Part shown: positions 44,301 through 53,429 of the stretch, in pieces
How the letters are laid out: every line of letters starts with the position of its first letter
Position numbering within the stretch: the stretch's first letter is position 1
Source: Halomonas sp. Y3
Lineage (GTDB): Bacteria; Pseudomonadota; Gammaproteobacteria; Pseudomonadales; Halomonadaceae
DNA: 64,000 bases
Assembly (NCBI RefSeq): GCF_024137965.1
Contig: NZ_CP099975.1
Span: forward strand, 1,612,001-1,676,000
Reading direction: 5' to 3'
Position numbers and translations under genes: made by a program
Notes under the pieces: generated by a model
Told to the model about the DNA's origin: nothing
The model's input: the letters and a program-made list of their open reading frames with translations, nothing else
The model's database searches: none

Positions 44301-45430
44301 TCCTACGCGGCGTGATGCTGGTCGGGCTGGCGCTGCTGGCCGGCTGTGCGGAGGAGACGGTAGACGAGGCGCCGCTGCGCCCCGTGCGCACCCTGGCGGT
44401 GGAGGCCAGCGGGGCGGCAGATGCGCGCGAGCTGCCGGGCCGCCTGGAGGCGGTCGCCAACCGCCGGCTGAGCTTTCGGGTGGCCGGCCGCATCGAGGCC
44501 CTGGAGGTGGCGACGGGGGAGTCCGTGGTAGCCGGCCAGCCCCTGGCCCGGCTCGAGGCCACCGACCTGCGCCTGCAGCGGGATCGCGCGCGCTCGGCCC
44601 TGGCCGGCAGCGAGGCGGCCGCGGCCAACGCCGAGGCCGAGTGGCAGCGCGCCCGGCGCCTCTATGAGGCGGGCAGCGTGCCGGCCCGGGGCCTCGACGC
44701 CGCCCGGGCCCAGGTGGAGGCGGCCAGGGCGCAGCGTGACGGCGCCCGGGACGCCCTGGCCCTGGCCGAGCGGCAGCTGGCATTCACCGAGCTCGAGGCC
44801 CCCGGCGACTGCCGGGTGGCCAGCCGCCTGGCGGAGGCCGGCGAGAACGTCGCCGCCGGCCAGCCGGTACTGGTGCTGGCCTGCGGCGATGACCTGGAGG
44901 TGCGAGCGGCCCTCTCCGAGGACCTGCTCGGCGAGCTTGCCACCGGCGCCCCGGTGCGGGTGCGCCTGCCGCTCGCCGACCTCAACCTGGCCGGCGAAGT
45001 GACCGAGATCGGCCTGCCGGTGGACCCGCGCCAGGCCACCTGGCCGCTCAGGGTGCGCCTGGTCGATCTTGCCGACGCCGAGCGCGAGCGGCTGCGGCCC
45101 GGCATGGCGGCGGAGCTGACGCTGCCCCTGGGCGGTCCCGGCAGCGGCATCTGGGTGCCCATGGCGGCGGTGCAGCAGGATATCGATGGCCACTTCGTCT
45201 ATGTCGCCGAGCCCGATGCCGCGGAGGGCAACGACCTGGCCAACGGCCGCGAGGCGCAGGTGGTGCGCCGCACCGTGACCCTGGGCGGGCGCCACGGCGA
45301 GCGCCTGGAGGTGGCGGCGGGCCTCGCGCCCGGCGAAGCGCTGATCGTGGCGGGCATGAGCCGGCTCCACGACGGCATGCGGGTGCGGCTGATCGATGAC
45401 CATGACGTCGATGCGGAGGCCTCGCCGTGA
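44297..45430 (+). CDS. RND efflux periplasmic adaptor (membrane fusion) lipoprotein
   Basis: 377 residues with a lipobox (LALLAGC), so anchored to the inner membrane. The usual adaptor plan is visible: split lipoyl domain (FRVAGRIEALEVATGESVVAG and FTELEAPGDCRVASRLAEAG), an Ala-rich alpha-hairpin between them, a beta-barrel and a C-terminal membrane-proximal domain. It bridges the TolC-like protein and the RND permease. ATGA and GTGA overlaps on both sides make a tight three-gene operon. The substrate is unknown. Confidence 0.92.
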   Translation: MILRGVMLVGLALLAGCAEETVDEAPLRPVRTLAVEASGAADARELPGRLEAVANRRLSFRVAGRIEALEVATGESVVAGQPLARLEATDLRLQRDRARSALAGSEAAAANAEAEWQRARRLYEAGSVPARGLDAARAQVEAARAQRDGARDALALAERQLAFTELEAPGDCRVASRLAEAGENVAAGQPVLVLACGDDLEVRAALSEDLLGELATGAPVRVRLPLADLNLAGEVTEIGLPVDPRQATWPLRVRLVDLADAERERLRPGMAAELTLPLGGPGSGIWVPMAAVQQDIDGHFVYVAEPDAAEGNDLANGREAQVVRRTVTLGGRHGERLEVAAGLAPGEALIVAGMSRLHDGMRVRLIDDHDVDAEASP

Positions 45431-48400
45431 CCCTGACCGAGGCCGCGCTGCGCTACAACCGGGTGACCATAGCGGGACTGCTGGTCGTCCTGCTGGGGGC
45501 TTTGATCAGCTATCTCTCCATCTCCCGGGCCGAGGATCCGGCGGTCACCGTGCGGGTGGCCCAGGTGGTCACCTATCTGCCCGGCGCCACCCCGGAGCGG
45601 GTCGAACAGCTGGTCACCGACCCGCTGGAGACCGCCATCATGGAGATGCCGGAGCTCGACCACGTGGAGAGCACCTCCCGGGCCGGGGTCTCCATCATCC
45701 GCGTGGAGCTGCGTCCGGATGTCAAGGAAGTCCGGGCCGGCTGGGACAAGCTGCGCCGCAAGGTGGGCGATGCCCGGGGGAAACTCCCCGACGAGGCGCT
45801 GGCGCCCATCATCAACGACGAGTTCGGCGATGTCTTCGGCATCATGCTCTCGCTGACCGGCGAGGGCTATGAGCCGTCCGAGCTCAAGGAGGTCGCCGAC
45901 GACGTTCGCGACCGGCTCTTGATGCTCGACGACGTGGCCAAGGTGAACCTGCACGGCTATGCCGAGGAGCGCATCTTCCTCGACTACAGCGAGGCGCGCC
46001 TGGCCGACCTTGGCGTCTCGCCCCAGGGGCTGGCCCAGCTGCTCGCCGCGCGCAACATCGTGCTGCCCGGCGGGGCGATCCGCACCGGCGACGAGCGCCT
46101 GGTGCTGGAGCCTACCGGCAACTTCACCCATATCGACGATATCCGTCGGGCGCTGCTGCCGCTGCCCGACGGTACCCTGGTGCCCCTGGGTTCCCTGATG
46201 GAGGTGCGCCACGGCTACGCCGACCCGCCCATGACCCGCTACCATGCCAACGGCGTCCAGGGGCTGGCCATCGCCGTTGCCATGCGCGACGGGGGCAATA
46301 TCCTCGACCTGGGCGAACAGGTCCAGGGCGCCATCGAGCGCCTCGAACGGGAGCTTCCCGTGGGCCTCGAGTTCGAGGTGCTGGCCAACCAGCCCGACCG
46401 GGTCGAGGAGCGCATCAACGAGTTCCTGGTCAACCTGCTGCAGGCGGTGGCCCTGGTCTGCCTGGTGATGCTGCTCTTCCTGGGGCTGCGCACCGGGCTG
46501 ATCGTGGCGAGCCTGGTGCCCTCGGCGATACTCGCCTGCCTCGCCTTCATGGGGCTCTTCGACATCGGCCTCGACCAGGTGTCGCTGGGGGCGCTGATCA
46601 TCGCCCTGGGCATGCTGGTGGACAACGCCATCGTCATGGTGGAGTCGATTCAGGTCTCGGCTCGGGAGGGCAAGTCGGTGCGCCAGGCGGCGCTCGATTC
46701 CGCCCGGCAGCTGCGCTTCCCGCTGCTCACCGCTTCGCTGACCACGGCGGCGGCCTTCCTGCCCCAGTTCCTGGCGGTCTCCGACGTGGGGGAGTACACC
46801 CGCTCGCTCTTCCAGGTGGTGACCATCACGCTGCTCTCCTCCTGGCTACTCTCGCTCACCATGATCCCGCTGCTCTGCGTGGCCTTTATCAAGGTCAAAC
46901 CGAAGGACGATGACGCCTCGCCCGAGCATCAGGAGGACGGTGAGAGCCGACCGCCGCTCTCGGCGCGCATCGCCGAGCGGGTCTATGCCGGCTACCGCCG
47001 CCTGCTGCTGGCCTTGCTGCGCCATCGCACCCTGACCCTGGCCGCGGTGGCCGGCCTGCTCGGCCTGGCCTGGCTCGGTTTCGGGCCGCTGCCCAAGATC
47101 TTCTTCCCCCAGGCGGAGCGCACCATCGTCACCGCCGAGCTGCGCCTGCCCTTCTCGGCGCCCATCGAGCGTACCCTGGCGGTGGTGGAGGAGGTCGAGG
47201 CCTTTCTGGCCGAGGAGCTTGCCGCCGAGCGTGACGAGGCGGGCGACTGGGTCCGCGACGGGGTCGATCGCTGGGGCAGCTTCATCGGCTTCGGTGGCGA
47301 GCGCTATATCATCAACCACGCCCCCGAGCCCCCGAGCCCCGAATACGCCTTCCTGCTGCTCCAGACCAACCGCTGGCAGGCGGTGGACGGGGTGATCGAG
47401 CGCCTCGACGGCTGGCTCAGCGAGCGCTTCCCGGACCTTCAGGCCACCGTTGCCGCCACCAGCTTCGGCCCGCCGGTGACGGTGCCGCTTTCGGTGAGGA
47501 TCTCCGGCGACGACGAGGCGACCCTCAGGCGCATCGCCGAAGAGGTGCGTCAGCGCGTCGCCGAGGTGCCCGGCACCCGCAACGTGCGCGACGACTGGGG
47601 GGAGTGGATCAAGCGCCTGCGCGTCGAGGTGGACCCGGCCCGGGCGCTGCGGGCCGGGGTCACCGAGCGGGACGTGGCGCTGAGCCTGCAGACGGCGCTC
47701 TCCGGGATGACGGTGGGCACCTTCCGCGACGGCGACACCCTGGTACCGATCCAGCTGCGCAACGAGCGCGGCGAGGCGCGCACCCCGGACGACCTGGAGG
47801 GCGTGACCGTGCTGCCCGCCGGCGGCGGGGTGGGGGTGCCCCTGGCCCAGGTAGCCCAGGTCGAGCTCGACTGGGGGCCGGCGCGCATCCTGCGTCGGGA
47901 CCGCTTCCGCACCATCGCCGTGGAAGCGGAGCTGGCGCCCGGGGTCACCGCCGCCGGGGTGGCGGCCGAGCTGCGCCCCTGGCTCGAGGAGCGGCAGGCC
48001 GAGTGGCCGAACGGCACCTTCTACGAATTCGGCGGCGAGGTGGAGTCGTCCCGGACGGCCACCGACTCCATCGCCGAGAAGCTGCCCATCGGCGCCATGG
48101 CGATCCTGCTGCTGCTGGTGGTGCAGTTCAACTCCCTGCGCCGGCCGCTGATCATCCTGATGACCATTCCGATGTCGCTGATCGGGGTGATCTTCGGCCT
48201 GACCATCACCGGCTCCCACTTCGGCATCATGACCTTCCTGGGCGTGGTGTCCCTGGCCGGCATCGTCATCAACAACGCCATCGTGCTGATCGACCGCATC
48301 GATCTCGAGCGCGAGGAGCACTCCCCCCAGGAGGCGATCCTCGAGGCGGGGCGGCGACGCCTGCGCCCGGTGCTGATGTCGACCCTGACCACCAGCGGCG

Positions 48401-48564
48401 GCCTGCTACCGCTCTGGCTCGGGGGCGGGCTGCTCTGGGCGCCCATGGCGATCACCATCATCTTCGGCCTGCTGGCCGCGGCGCTGATCACCCTCTGCGT
48501 GGTGCCGGTGCTCTATTCGCTGCTGATGCGGGTGCCCTTCGAGCGACGGGCGCAGCATGCCTGA
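45427..48564 (+). CDS. RND efflux permease (AcrB/HAE1-like)
   Basis: 1045 residues, full length for an RND pump with twelve membrane helices and two large periplasmic loops. The helix-4 motif GMLVDNAIVMVE carries the proton-relay Asp399, and the C-terminal half repeats the plan (GIVINNAIVLIDRID). It exports an unknown compound from inner membrane or periplasm through the TolC-like channel, driven by protons. The sequence looks closer to the less-studied acriflavin-resistance-like branch than to AcrB itself. The GTG start overlaps the adaptor stop. Confidence 0.93.
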   Translation: MTLTEAALRYNRVTIAGLLVVLLGALISYLSISRAEDPAVTVRVAQVVTYLPGATPERVEQLVTDPLETAIMEMPELDHVESTSRAGVSIIRVELRPDVKEVRAGWDKLRRKVGDARGKLPDEALAPIINDEFGDVFGIMLSLTGEGYEPSELKEVADDVRDRLLMLDDVAKVNLHGYAEERIFLDYSEARLADLGVSPQGLAQLLAARNIVLPGGAIRTGDERLVLEPTGNFTHIDDIRRALLPLPDGTLVPLGSLMEVRHGYADPPMTRYHANGVQGLAIAVAMRDGGNILDLGEQVQGAIERLERELPVGLEFEVLANQPDRVEERINEFLVNLLQAVALVCLVMLLFLGLRTGLIVASLVPSAILACLAFMGLFDIGLDQVSLGALIIALGMLVDNAIVMVESIQVSAREGKSVRQAALDSARQLRFPLLTASLTTAAAFLPQFLAVSDVGEYTRSLFQVVTITLLSSWLLSLTMIPLLCVAFIKVKPKDDDASPEHQEDGESRPPLSARIAERVYAGYRRLLLALLRHRTLTLAAVAGLLGLAWLGFGPLPKIFFPQAERTIVTAELRLPFSAPIERTLAVVEEVEAFLAEELAAERDEAGDWVRDGVDRWGSFIGFGGERYIINHAPEPPSPEYAFLLLQTNRWQAVDGVIERLDGWLSERFPDLQATVAATSFGPPVTVPLSVRISGDDEATLRRIAEEVRQRVAEVPGTRNVRDDWGEWIKRLRVEVDPARALRAGVTERDVALSLQTALSGMTVGTFRDGDTLVPIQLRNERGEARTPDDLEGVTVLPAGGGVGVPLAQVAQVELDWGPARILRRDRFRTIAVEAELAPGVTAAGVAAELRPWLEERQAEWPNGTFYEFGGEVESSRTATDSIAEKLPIGAMAILLLLVVQFNSLRRPLIILMTIPMSLIGVIFGLTITGSHFGIMTFLGVVSLAGIVINNAIVLIDRIDLEREEHSPQEAILEAGRRRLRPVLMSTLTTSGGLLPLWLGGGLLWAPMAITIIFGLLAAALITLCVVPVLYSLLMRVPFERRAQHA

Positions 48565-48575
48565 ATCGCCTATCG

Positions 48576-48589
48576 TTGATATACGTCAA
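48576..48589 (+). promoter_or_regulatory. FNR/Anr-type box
   Basis: TTGATATACGTCAA differs from the FNR consensus TTGATNNNNATCAA at one position. Its centre lies about 94 bases before the start of the gene at 48677. A class II promoter would start near 48624, and a weak -10 (TACGCT, 48611-48616) fits that spacing. Confidence 0.6.
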
Positions 48590-48676
48590 GCAGCCGTCGT
48601 TGCCCTTGGCTACGCTGAAGGCAAGAGCAGCGCGGCGGACGGCACGCGATGACGACAACGATAGGGAGGAGGTGCC

Positions 48677-49144
48677 ATGCGATTCCATCAGGTCAAGGAG
48701 CTGGTCGACTGGGCGGCCGGCTACCATCGCCGGCTGGCCGAGCAGTACACGGCCCTGGCAGGGGGAGGGGATGTCGATGAGCGCGTGCGCATGGCGCTGG
48801 AGTACCTGGCCGAGCGCGAGCGCAAGCAGGAGAGCGACCTCACCGGCTATCTGGATGACGGCAGCGATCACAGCCAGGTGCTCGATACCTGGTTCGACGA
48901 CCCGGCCGACTTTCCCCACCCGCCGGTGCTCGAGCGCCTGCCGGAGGGTCTCGGGAGCGACAGCGTCCAGGATGTCCTCGCCACCGCCCTGACCGCTCAT
49001 CGCACCCTGCAGGATCTCTACGCCCACCGGGCAGAGCTGGCCGGCGGCCGCGACGAGACGGCCTTCTTCGAGGCCCTGGCGGCCGGCCACGACGCCGAGG
49101 TGCGGCGTATCGCCCGGGATATTCAGCGGCTTGAAGACTACTGA
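48677..49144 (+). CDS. Predicted four-helix (ferritin-like) small protein
   Basis: 155 residues, cytoplasmic and mostly helical. The helices include HQVKELVDWAAGYHRRLAEQ and ERVRMALEYLAERERKQESD, spaced as in a ferritin-like four-helix bundle, with several Glu and His but no definite di-iron signature. GGAGGAGGT lies 3 bases before the ATG, so expression may be high. The upstream FNR-like box suggests induction at low oxygen. I know no characterised homologue. A second gene follows 10 bases later. Confidence 0.7.
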   Translation: MRFHQVKELVDWAAGYHRRLAEQYTALAGGGDVDERVRMALEYLAERERKQESDLTGYLDDGSDHSQVLDTWFDDPADFPHPPVLERLPEGLGSDSVQDVLATALTAHRTLQDLYAHRAELAGGRDETAFFEALAAGHDAEVRRIARDIQRLEDY

Positions 49145-49154
49145 GGAGGTGATA

Positions 49155-49586
49155 ATGAGCGAACAGATTCTATCCCCCAAGATGCTTGGCTACTGGACCG
49201 AGGGCAATCTCAGGGAGGCGCCGGATGACTCCGGCATCTACTGCGTTTTCCGGGCGGCGAAGGACCCCGAGACCGAGGAGATGGACGTTCAGGAGCTGCT
49301 CTACGTGGGTGAGCACAGAAGCGCCCGCCACGGCCTGCAGCATGACGGCCATCGCGAGAAATGGCTCGCCTTCCCGCAGGCCGACGAGGAGATCTGGTAC
49401 GCGGTGGGGCTCAGCGGCCATGCCAACCGGGAGCGCCTGGCCGCGGCGATGATCAACGCCCACAAGCCGCGCTTCAACTCGGACAGCCCCTACCTGGAGC
49501 GCTTCCCCTTCGACGACACCACGGTGCATATCTACGGCAAGAAGCATAAGCTGCAGAGCATCTTCAACGTGGAGCGTCACGACTGA
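49155..49586 (+). CDS. GIY-YIG-like protein lacking the catalytic Glu
   Basis: 143 residues from an ATG with a consensus AGGAGGT 4 bases upstream. SGIYCVFRA, ELLYVGEHRSARHG and the AHKPRFN motif follow the GIY-YIG nuclease order, with YVG for YIG. The Glu expected about 10 residues before the final Asn is Ala in LAAAMINAHKPRFN, so cleavage activity is doubtful. It shares the FNR-type promoter with its upstream neighbour and is closed by the terminator at 49611-49639. It may bind nucleic acid only. The family assignment is from motifs read by eye. Confidence 0.6.
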   Translation: MSEQILSPKMLGYWTEGNLREAPDDSGIYCVFRAAKDPETEEMDVQELLYVGEHRSARHGLQHDGHREKWLAFPQADEEIWYAVGLSGHANRERLAAAMINAHKPRFNSDSPYLERFPFDDTTVHIYGKKHKLQSIFNVERHD

Positions 49587-49610
49587 GGAGTTCCCAGGCG
49601 AGGTGACGCG

Positions 49611-49639
49611 CGGCCCCGGCGGAGTACCCGCCGGGGCCG
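49611..49639 (+). terminator. 12-bp terminator hairpin
   Basis: CGGCCCCGGCGG (49611-49622) pairs perfectly with CCGCCGGGGCCG (49628-49639) around AGTAC; a partly T-rich stretch (GTTGTTGACT) follows. A TACAAT box at 49685-49690 may then serve ybiT. Confidence 0.7.
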
Positions 49640-49724
49640 TGACGTTGTTGACTCAGGGGCGGTGTGAAGGGCGGCCATAACCGGTACAATCGCGCCCCTT
49701 CCATGCACCGACCGGACCCTCTCC

Positions 49725-51317
49725 TTGATCTCCACCGCCAACATCACCATGCAGTTCGGGGCCAAGCCCCTGTTCGAGAACGTCTCCATCAAGTTCGGCA
49801 ACGGCCACCGCTACGGCCTGATCGGCGCCAATGGCTGCGGCAAGTCCACCTTCATGAAGATCCTCGGCGGCGACCTCGAGCCCTCCTCGGGCCAGGTCAT
49901 GGTCGAGTCCGGCGCCCGGCTCGGCAAGCTGCGCCAGGACCAGTTCGCCTACGAGGACGAGCGGGTCATCGACACCGTGATCATGGGCAATGCCGAGCTC
50001 TCCCAGGTGGCGGCGGAGCGCGAGCGCATCTACTCCCTGCCCGAGATGAGCGAGGAGGATGGCATGGCGGTGGCCGACCTGGAGGTGCGCTTCGCCGAGC
50101 TCGACGGCTACACCGCCGAGGCCCGCGCCGGCGAACTGCTGCTGGGGCTCGGCATTCCCATCGAACAGCATACGGGTCCCATGAGCGAGGTGGCCCCGGG
50201 CTGGAAGCTGCGCGTGCTGCTGGCCCAGGCGCTCTTCTCCGACCCCGACGTGCTGCTCCTCGACGAGCCCACCAACCACCTGGATATCAACACCATCCGC
50301 TGGCTGGAGGGGGTGCTCACGGCGCGCAACAGCACCATGATCATCATTTCCCACGACCGCCACTTCCTCAACAGCGTCTGCACCCATATGGCGGACCTGG
50401 ACTACGGCGAGATCCGTCTCTTTCCGGGCAACTACGACGACTACATGACCGCGGCCACCGCCGCCCGGGAGCGCCAGCACGCCGACAACGCCAAGAAGAA
50501 GGCGCAGATCGCCGACCTCCAGGCCTTCGTCAGCCGCTTCTCGGCCAACGCCTCCAAGGCCAAGCAGGCCACCTCCCGGGCGCGCCAGATCGACAAGATC
50601 AAGCTCGAGGAGATCAAGCCCTCGAGCCGGGTCAGCCCCTTCATCCGCTTCGAGCAGGCGCGCAAGATCCACCGCAACGCGGTCAACGTGGAGGGGCTCG
50701 CCCAGGGCTACCCCGGCGAGGCGCCGCTGGTCGAGGGTTTCGGCATGACCGTGGAGGCCGGCGAGCGCATCGCCATCATCGGCCCCAACGGCATCGGCAA
50801 GACCACCCTGCTGCGCACCCTGGCCGGTGAGCTTTCGCCGCTTGCCGGCAGCGTGAAGTGGACCGACAGCGCCGACCTCGGCCACTTCGCCCAGGACCAC
50901 GCCGACGACTTCGCCAATGACGCCACCCTGTTCGAATGGATGGCCCAGTGGACCGACGGCGGCGAGCAGGTGATCCGCGGGGCGCTGGGGCGCATGCTCT
51001 TCTCCAGCGACGACATCGGCAAGTCGGTGAAGGTGATCTCCGGCGGCGAGCAGGGGCGCATGCTGTTCGGCAAGCTGACCCTGACCCGGCCCAACGTGCT
51101 CTTGATGGACGAGCCCACCAACCACCTCGACATGGAGTCCATCGAGGCGCTCAACCTGGCCCTCGAGCACTATCCTGGCACCCTTATCTTCGTCAGCCAC
51201 GACCGCGAGTTCGTCTCCTCCCTGGCGACCCGCATCCTCGACATGAGCGAGACGGGCATCACCGACTTCAGCGGCAGCTACGACGACTACCTGAGGAGCC
51301 AGGGCCTCTACGGCTGA
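49725..51317 (+). CDS. ybiT: ABC-F ATPase YbiT
   Basis: A 530-residue soluble ABC-F protein with two ATPase domains. The first has GANGCGKST, the [11 protein letters not shown]alker B and its signature; the second has [17 protein letters not shown] and [11 protein letters not shown]. The linker ([20 protein letters not shown]) is nearly identical to E. coli YbiT. ABC-F proteins act on the ribosome E site to help stalled translation. The start is a TTG ([12 protein letters not shown], matching the E. coli N-terminus) with no obvious ribosome site. Confidence 0.94.
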   Translation: MISTANITMQFGAKPLFENVSIKFGNGHRYGLIGANGCGKSTFMKILGGDLEPSSGQVMVESGARLGKLRQDQFAYEDERVIDTVIMGNAELSQVAAERERIYSLPEMSEEDGMAVADLEVRFAELDGYTAEARAGELLLGLGIPIEQHTGPMSEVAPGWKLRVLLAQALFSDPDVLLLDEPTNHLDINTIRWLEGVLTARNSTMIIISHDRHFLNSVCTHMADLDYGEIRLFPGNYDDYMTAATAARERQHADNAKKKAQIADLQAFVSRFSANASKAKQATSRARQIDKIKLEEIKPSSRVSPFIRFEQARKIHRNAVNVEGLAQGYPGEAPLVEGFGMTVEAGERIAIIGPNGIGKTTLLRTLAGELSPLAGSVKWTDSADLGHFAQDHADDFANDATLFEWMAQWTDGGEQVIRGALGRMLFSSDDIGKSVKVISGGEQGRMLFGKLTLTRPNVLLMDEPTNHLDMESIEALNLALEHYPGTLIFVSHDREFVSSLATRILDMSETGITDFSGSYDDYLRSQGLYG

Positions 51318-51414
51318 GGGTTGGGGCGTTGAGGGCCGCCTTGGCCCCTTCGCCGACGCTGAACTAGGGTGAGGGTGTTGCCGGCCGCGGGCCGGCGCCG
51401 CCGCAAGGATGCCC

Positions 51415-51837
51415 ATGCCCTGGCTCAAGTTCCTGCACATCGTCGCCCTGCTGAGCTGGTGCGGCGCACTGCTCTACCTGCCGGCGCTGCTCTGCCAGCT
51501 GGCGCGCCCCGAGCGCGTCGCCCAGGGCCTCTCTCCCGGCGCGCCACCGCTGCCGCGGCTGCTCTACAACGGCCTGGCGAGTCCCGCGGCGCTGCTTGCC
51601 ATCGCCTCCGGCACCCTGCTGTTCCTGCTCCACGGCCTCGCCGGCCCCTGGCTGGTGCTCAAGTTGCTGTCGGTCTCCGTCATGGTGCTGGCCCACGGCC
51701 TGTGCGGCTGGCTGCTGCTGCGCCTGGAGCAGGAGCGCCCCCGCGGGGTGGCGGCCGGCGCCGTCCTGGCCGGCAGCGTGGCGGGGCTCGCCATGCTGGC
51801 GGTGGTCGGCCTGGTGCTGGCCAAGCCGGCGCTGTAA
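51415..51837 (+). CDS. CopD/HemJ-like membrane protein
   Basis: 140 residues, four membrane helices. The first helix has WLKFLHIVALLSWCGALLYL with a conserved His, and the third has VMVLAHGLCGWLLLR with another; paired His residues in such helices bind heme in HemJ-like proteins. CopD proteins act in copper uptake and HemJ in protoporphyrinogen oxidation; either could fit beside a cytochrome oxidase cluster. The second ATG (51415) is chosen because AAGG sits 6 bases before it; the one at 51409 is too close. Confidence 0.72.
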   Translation: MPWLKFLHIVALLSWCGALLYLPALLCQLARPERVAQGLSPGAPPLPRLLYNGLASPAALLAIASGTLLFLLHGLAGPWLVLKLLSVSVMVLAHGLCGWLLLRLEQERPRGVAAGAVLAGSVAGLAMLAVVGLVLAKPAL

Positions 51838-51863
51838 GGGGGAGGAAGAGGATGCCGCAGCCG

Positions 51864-52322
51864 TCAGTCGTCCAGGTCCACGCCCACCGCATGCTCGTAG
51901 ACCAGCTGCCCGCCGAGAAAGCCCGCCAGGGCGATCAGCGCGGCGGTGGCGAGGCTCAGCGCCAGGCCCCAAGGCAGCAGGGCCTCGCCGAGAAAGCGCC
52001 ACAGCCAGTTGAGCGAGGCGAGCGAGAGCATCACTACCGCCACCATGGCGTGGCTCCAGGCGGTCACCAGGCGGCGAATGCCGCGCACCGTCACCAGGTC
52101 GATGACGCCGGCGAGGCTCGCCACCCAGCCGCCGAAGGCGCCGACCCCGGCCAGCCACAGCGAGGCGCGGGCCCAGAAGGGATCACCGGTGTAGAGGTAG
52201 CCGAGATCGCTGGCCACCAGGGCGAGCAGGGCGGCCACCGGGAAGTGGATCATCACCGGGTGCAGGGGGTGGCCGGCGACGGCGGCGCGGCTGCGGATGG
52301 AGCGCTTTGGGGGCGTTGGCAT
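51864..52322 (-). CDS. DUF2231 membrane protein
   Basis: 152 residues with four membrane helices. GHPLHPVMIHFPVAALL near the N-terminus is the DUF2231 signature with conserved His residues, often linked to heme or redox proteins. LVTAWSHAMVAVVML holds another membrane His. It lies on the opposite strand between the CopD-like gene and coxB, and its start is only 24 bases from the proposed coxB start, so the two would share a very short divergent region. Function unknown; an assembly role for the oxidase is only a guess. Confidence 0.8.
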   Translation of the reverse strand: MPTPPKRSIRSRAAVAGHPLHPVMIHFPVAALLALVASDLGYLYTGDPFWARASLWLAGVGAFGGWVASLAGVIDLVTVRGIRRLVTAWSHAMVAVVMLSLASLNWLWRFLGEALLPWGLALSLATAALIALAGFLGGQLVYEHAVGVDLDD

Positions 52323-52346
52323 GGCGGCGTCCCTGTCGATGGCGTC

Positions 52347-53429
52347 ATGGGTGGCGTCCCCCTCAGTGAAGGCCGCGGCGGCCGACGGGTCAACCCGGGC
52401 CCGCCGCGCCGGGCGCGGCTCCGGGGAGCGGGTGGGGGGCTCACCGTGGCGCTCGCCATGGGAGCGGCCGGCTGCAGCGGCAGCCACTCGATCCTCGACC
52501 CGGCGGGGCCCGCGGCCCGGGACGTGGCCTGGCTCTGGTGGGGCATGCTGGCAGGCTTCGGACTGGTGTTCGTGGCGGTGGTGGCGCTCTGGCTGGCCGC
52601 CTTCCGGCCTCGGGAGCGGCCCTCGCGCAGCCCGGAGGCGGAGCGCCGGCTGGGGCTGCGCTGGATCCTGGGCGGCGGCATCCTGCTCCCCGGGGTGAGC
52701 ATCCTGATACTGCTGGCCTTCGGGGTGCCCGCGGGACAGCGGCTGCTGCCCCTGCCGCTGCCCGGCGGCGAGTCTCCTCAAGTGATCGAGGTCACCGGCC
52801 ACCAGTGGTGGTGGGAGGTCCGCTACCCGGACGAGGCGGGGGAGGTGGTCACCGCCAACCACCTGGTGATGCCCGTCGGCGAGCCGGTGGACTTCCACGT
52901 CACCGGCGCCGACGTCATCCACGCCTTCTGGGTGCCGCGCCTGGGCGGCAAGATCGACATGATCCCCGGGCGCATCAACCGTATCCGTCTCGAGGCCGAC
53001 GCTCCTGGCGTCTTCGGCGCCCAGTGCGCCGAATACTGTGGGGTGCAGCACGCCCATATGCAGCTCCACGTGGAAGCGGTGCCGCCCGAGGAATTCGAGG
53101 CCTGGCTGGCGTCGCGCCGGGAGGCCGAGCCAGAGTCGCCGGATTCACCGGACGAGCACGCCTCGGCCCGGGAGACCTTCGCCGCGCACTGCGCCAGCTG
53201 CCACCGGGTGGCGGGGCTCGCCGAGGGTGGCATCGGCCCCGACCTGACCGATCTCGGCGCCCGGGCCACCCTGGGTGCCGGGACCCTGGCCATGGAGGAG
53301 GGGGCCGTGGCCCGCTGGCTCGCCGAGCACCAGCGCCTCAAGCCCGGCAATCGCATGCCCGCCCACGATCACCTCGCGCCCGAGGTCCTCGACGCCCTGG
53401 GCGCCTGGCTGGAGACCCTGCGCCCATGA
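52347..53429 (+). CDS. coxB: Cytochrome c oxidase subunit II with cytochrome c domain
   Basis: About 360 residues, caa3 type. A lipobox-like GAAGC follows a hydrophobic stretch, then two membrane helices and the CuA domain with DVIHAFWVPRLGG and QCAEYCGVQHAHM holding the Cys, His and Met ligands. A C-terminal cytochrome c has CASCH (Cys282, Cys285, His286) and GNRMPAH. It accepts electrons and passes them to subunit I. The start is uncertain: ATG 52347 is the first that leaves a signal-like N-terminus, but no ribosome site is seen; GTG 52446 is an alternative. Confidence 0.9.
   Translation: MGGVPLSEGRGGRRVNPGPPRRARLRGAGGGLTVALAMGAAGCSGSHSILDPAGPAARDVAWLWWGMLAGFGLVFVAVVALWLAAFRPRERPSRSPEAERRLGLRWILGGGILLPGVSILILLAFGVPAGQRLLPLPLPGGESPQVIEVTGHQWWWEVRYPDEAGEVVTANHLVMPVGEPVDFHVTGADVIHAFWVPRLGGKIDMIPGRINRIRLEADAPGVFGAQCAEYCGVQHAHMQLHVEAVPPEEFEAWLASRREAEPESPDSPDEHASARETFAAHCASCHRVAGLAEGGIGPDLTDLGARATLGAGTLAMEEGAVARWLAEHQRLKPGNRMPAHDHLAPEVLDALGAWLETLRP

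Noticed and set aside
49648..49690. TTGACT and TACAAT as one ybiT promoter
   Set aside because: The two boxes are 31 bases apart, too far for sigma-70; only the TACAAT part remains a candidate.
51369..52346. Long N-terminal extension of coxB
   Set aside because: The frame is open, but the region is antisense to the DUF2231 gene and overlaps the CopD-like gene, and the product is low-complexity.
52538..53425. Long N-terminal extension of the coxA-coxC protein
   Set aside because: It lies out of frame inside coxB; the ATGA overlap at 53426 and the CoxA N-terminus fix the real start.
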